64,000 nucleotides of DNA, taken from assembly GCF_002760665.1 (NCBI RefSeq), contig NZ_PDOB01000018.1, positions 1 through 64,000 on the forward strand, read 5' to 3'. This document shows positions 61,346 through 64,000 of the stretch, piece after piece. Position 1 is the first letter of the stretch, and each line of letters starts with the position of its first letter. The position numbers were made by a program, and so were the translations under genes. Under the pieces are notes generated by a model. It did no database searches, had not been told where the DNA came from, and saw nothing but the letters and a program-made list of their open reading frames with translations. The stretch comes from Massilia psychrophila. Lineage in GTDB: Bacteria > Pseudomonadota > Gammaproteobacteria > Burkholderiales > Burkholderiaceae_D.

Positions 61346-62200
61346 CTACTGGCAGCGCTCGCTGATCCAGTCGCGCCCGGCCGCCACGCAGCGCTGCATC
61401 TCGCCCAGCAGACGGTCCGCCCTCGCCTTCAAGGCGCGGCACTCGGAGTTGTCGGGATCGACCATTGCGGCGCACACTTCCATCTTGCTTGAGGCCGCCT
61501 TGTAATTGCCCAGCTCAAGCGCGCGCCGTGCGTCGGCGATCAGGTTGCGCGCCGATTGAAACTGTGACGGCGACGGCGACGGCATCGGTAACGGTAACGG
61601 CGACGGCGCTCTGACAGGCGGCCTGGCCGGCTTCGCGCGCGTCCGCTTGCGCTCGCACGCCGCATCGGCGTCGCTCAAGGCCGTGCGCAAGCGCTGCATC
61701 TGCGCCGGTGTCGCGCGGCGGTCGTTGAGCGCGATCAGTTCGCCCTGGGCTTGCGCCGACCTGCACGATTTGGCCAGCGAGATCGCGTAATCGATGCGCT
61801 CCTCGATTTTTTTGGTGTTCGGCCGTTGCGTGATCCAGATCACCCACAGCAAGCCCAGCGCCAGCAGCCAGTAGCGCAGGCGCACCGGTCCCCGCTGCGG
61901 CGGGGGCGCGGGAGTTGCGGCGCGGCGCGGCCGGCGTACCGCCGCCGTTTCCTCAGCGGGAGCGGCTGCAGCTGCCACCGCCGGCGCAACCGGGGGGGGC
62001 GGCAGGACCGGCGGCGGTGGCGGCGCCGGTTTGATGACTGAAACTGGCGCCGGCGCCGGCCCATCCGCCGGCCGCGGCAGGCCGGTACCCTGGCTGACGC
62101 CGCAAAACGGGCAATAGTTGACCCTGCGCGGCAGCGGCCTCGCACAAGCACCATTCACACAACGGTAAATTACTGCATCGTGCACGTCGTCGCGCCTCAC
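61346..62200 (-). CDS. Zinc-ribbon, Pro-rich, single-membrane-segment protein of unknown function
   Basis: About 284 residues. An N-terminal zinc ribbon (YRCVNGACARPL and NYCPFCG, four Cys), then a Pro/Ala linker (about 48-105), one hydrophobic segment (YWLLALGLLWVIWITQ), and a C-terminal helical part with six or more Cys. It overlaps the upstream GYF-like gene by 4 bp (GTG start at 62200; GTG at 62185 is an alternative). Together they look like a small membrane-linked module. No family recognised. Confidence 0.7.
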   Translation of the reverse strand: MRRDDVHDAVIYRCVNGACARPLPRRVNYCPFCGVSQGTGLPRPADGPAPAPVSVIKPAPPPPPVLPPPPVAPAVAAAAAPAEETAAVRRPRRAATPAPPPQRGPVRLRYWLLALGLLWVIWITQRPNTKKIEERIDYAISLAKSCRSAQAQGELIALNDRRATPAQMQRLRTALSDADAACERKRTRAKPARPPVRAPSPLPLPMPSPSPSQFQSARNLIADARRALELGNYKAASSKMEVCAAMVDPDNSECRALKARADRLLGEMQRCVAAGRDWISERCQ

Positions 62201-64000
62201 TCCGGGTCCGGGATGTCGTCGATGGGATCGGGGTCCGGAATCGGCTCATCGAACAGCGCGAACAACGCGAACAGCGGCGCCAGTTCCGCCAGATGGCCGG
62301 CCGGCTGCCACTTGTCCAGTCGCCGATTCCACTGCATGTTCCAGACCCGGGTGTCGGCCGTGACCTCGCCGCGCGTGATGCGCTGGGCGATGTCGTCGGC
62401 CGAATACGGGCCATGCTGGGCGCCGCCGATAAACAGCTTGTAGCGCGGCGCAGCGGCGGCATTGGCCGGTCCGGCAACGCCGGCGTCGACCGCCTGCGCC
62501 GCGCGCTGTTCGCTGGCTAGCACTTCCGGCCGGATCACGCGCTTGTCAACGGCCCGCTCGACCTCCCATGGATAGGCGTCGCTGGCCGAATCGGCTACCT
62601 GCTCGGTCCACTGCGCCAGGCTGGTCATGGCAGCGTCGATGCGCCGCTCCTGCAGTGCCGGATCGATGTTGCGGGCGCGCCGCAGCCACTGCTCGTACAG
62701 CCGCCGCGCCGTGATGTTCGGCAGCGAAGGCGACGGCAGCTGGGCGCCGGTTTCGTCCACTTCGAGCTTCGGCTCGTACACGCGCTGCTGGTAATGGCGC
62801 ATCAGCACCGCCAGCAGCAGCAGCTGGTTTGGCCCCGACGCCGCCAATTTTTGCTGCACCGCGGCGATCACCTGGTCGCGGTAGTACGACGGCAAGCCGT
62901 TCGAGCGGATCGCGAACTCGTTACCGATCTGCAGCCATTCGCCGGAGCCCGGTTCAACCTCGAACAGGTACTGGCCGCGCGGCTGGAACGACGCCTCGCG
63001 GTCGGCCAGGTCGGCTTTGCGCTTGATGACGCCGAGCGCATTCGCCTGCAAAAACCATTCGTAGTCATCGGCCAGGCGATTGAGTTCGTCCATCGACGGC
63101 GAGATCGGGTGGCGAAAGCGGGTCGAATCGAAATGCAGGTGGGTCGGGATCTTCGGGTTTTCGATCTGGTACGAGGTGCGCCAGGTCGGCAAGCCGCGCA
63201 GCACCGTCATCGGGTAGCCGGACAGTTCGATGTAGCACACCGCGCGGCCGTTGACGCCGGTGTTGACGATGTTGACCAGCTCGCCGTGGAAGGAGCCGGT
63301 CGGCACCGCGGCGCGGATCTCGGTTTCCATCCGGCGCCAGGCGTTGGCGTCGCCGACGCCGATGAAGCACTTGAACTGGTCGGCGCGCGGCGTGAACTCG
63401 GCCGAGAAGCGGGCATTAATCCACGGCATGGCGCTCCTCAGCCATTCGCCGAAAACACGCCCGCGCTCCTGCACCGACATCGCCGCCAGGCGCTCGAGCA
63501 GCGGGTCGGCAGGCGCAAATCCGCCGATCTGTTCGACGCTGAGTTGGGTTTGCGCCCGGCGGAACAATTTCAGCAGCAGAGCGGCGCGCAGCCGGTCGTC
63601 GCCCAGTTGCGGGAACAGGCGCGCCGAACCGCCGAATTCGAGCAGCACTTCCTCGCTCCACGCACTGACGTCGCCCGACAGCTTGACCGGCTCGGCCAGC
63701 ACGTCGCTGGCCAGTACGACGAGCGTGGCGTGCTGGTGCGTGGCATCGGCGCGCAGCTGGCCGATGCGCTGGTCGACCGCGCCCAGCATCGCCTGCACGC
63801 TGCGCCGCCCTTCCTGGAACTCGCCGGCGATGCCTGTCCACAGCGGCTGGCCATGTTCATCGGGCGACTGCGGATCGCCCAGCCAGGCCGACATCGCGCG
63901 CATCACCTCGATTGCCTGGCCGGCGGCCACCGCCAGCAGGTGGAAGCGCAGGTAATCGGCGATGTCGCGCTTGAGGTGGGCCATCACTTCGCGCGCCTGC
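62197..64000 (-). CDS. Large protein with C-terminal GYF-like domain, N-terminus beyond window
   Basis: At least 600 residues; the reading frame is open to the last base of the window, so it is the C-terminal part of a longer protein. The last 70 or so residues (RYKLFIGGAQHGPYSADDIAQRITRGEVTADTRVWN, then WQPAGHLAELAPLF) form a GYF_2-type domain, usually a peptide-binding module. The rest is rich in helices, without transmembrane segments. A tubulin-like (PF13809) or effector-type protein is possible but unproven. It is 4 bp ahead of the zinc-ribbon gene. Confidence 0.65.
   Translation of the reverse strand, partial: QAREVMAHLKRDIADYLRFHLLAVAAGQAIEVMRAMSAWLGDPQSPDEHGQPLWTGIAGEFQEGRRSVQAMLGAVDQRIGQLRADATHQHATLVVLASDVLAEPVKLSGDVSAWSEEVLLEFGGSARLFPQLGDDRLRAALLLKLFRRAQTQLSVEQIGGFAPADPLLERLAAMSVQERGRVFGEWLRSAMPWINARFSAEFTPRADQFKCFIGVGDANAWRRMETEIRAAVPTGSFHGELVNIVNTGVNGRAVCYIELSGYPMTVLRGLPTWRTSYQIENPKIPTHLHFDSTRFRHPISPSMDELNRLADDYEWFLQANALGVIKRKADLADREASFQPRGQYLFEVEPGSGEWLQIGNEFAIRSNGLPSYYRDQVIAAVQQKLAASGPNQLLLLAVLMRHYQQRVYEPKLEVDETGAQLPSPSLPNITARRLYEQWLRRARNIDPALQERRIDAAMTSLAQWTEQVADSASDAYPWEVERAVDKRVIRPEVLASEQRAAQAVDAGVAGPANAAAAPRYKLFIGGAQHGPYSADDIAQRITRGEVTADTRVWNMQWNRRLDKWQPAGHLAELAPLFALFALFDEPIPDPDPIDDIPDPE

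Overview
The window looks like a chromosomal segment of a high-GC betaproteobacterium of the Oxalobacteraceae (Massilia/Duganella/Telluria-like). This rests on gene content and order: an aceE-aceF-lpdA operon with a lipoyl domain on E3, a Trp-rich small protein next to ilvD, zapB-zapA followed by 6S RNA, a glucokinase-HexR fusion, and a phasin with a basic Ala/Pro tail. No tRNA or rRNA gene, CRISPR array, prophage or insertion sequence was recognised. The taxonomic call is inference from the sequence only.

Layout. 1-6181: pyruvate dehydrogenase operon on the minus strand, with REP-like palindromes. 6454-10859: folD, an M3 oligopeptidase, a DUF4124-glutaredoxin protein, holC and a small partner gene, all plus strand. 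10860-13340: a second copy of a 133-bp repeat, a solitary LivK-type binding protein, a cytochrome c and a Trp-rich protein. 13346-18318: ilvD divergent from a LysR regulator that overlaps lgt, then a cytochrome c/sugar-dehydrogenase fusion. 18407-23103: a TauE/SafE gene broken by one in-frame amber codon, an EVE protein, 6S RNA, zapA, a ZapB-like gene, and groES-groEL with a promoter readable by sigma-32 or sigma-70 plus a perfect CIRCE operator.

24497-49737 is the most distinctive part: a large alpha-glucan (starch/maltodextrin) utilisation locus. A TonB-dependent receptor would bring oligosaccharides across the outer membrane. Four exported glycosidases (two GH13 amylase or neopullulanase types, a pullulanase and a GH31) would trim them. 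A MalY-like MFS carrier and a POT-family carrier sit in the inner membrane. A cytoplasmic GH13 glucosidase, a glucokinase-HexR fusion and phosphoglucomutase would handle the products. Inside the locus, next to the receptor, lie a flavin-dependent tryptophan-halogenase-type enzyme and a DUF6445-type protein. Palindromes of the form TGTAGT-N3-ACTACA lie in its divergent promoter regions and suggest one regulon. The only regulator in the locus is the HexR domain of the glucokinase fusion, which makes it the prime candidate. A DEAD-box helicase gene sits inside the block and looks unrelated.

49899-64000: a GNAT acetyltransferase, a cytosine-deaminase-like amidohydrolase, a phasin, a two-gene ABC exporter, a TPR-diguanylate cyclase, a small lipoprotein, a solitary molybdopterin oxidoreductase, and a minus-strand pair of uncharacterised genes (zinc ribbon plus membrane segment; GYF-like domain). 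The second of these runs off the right edge.
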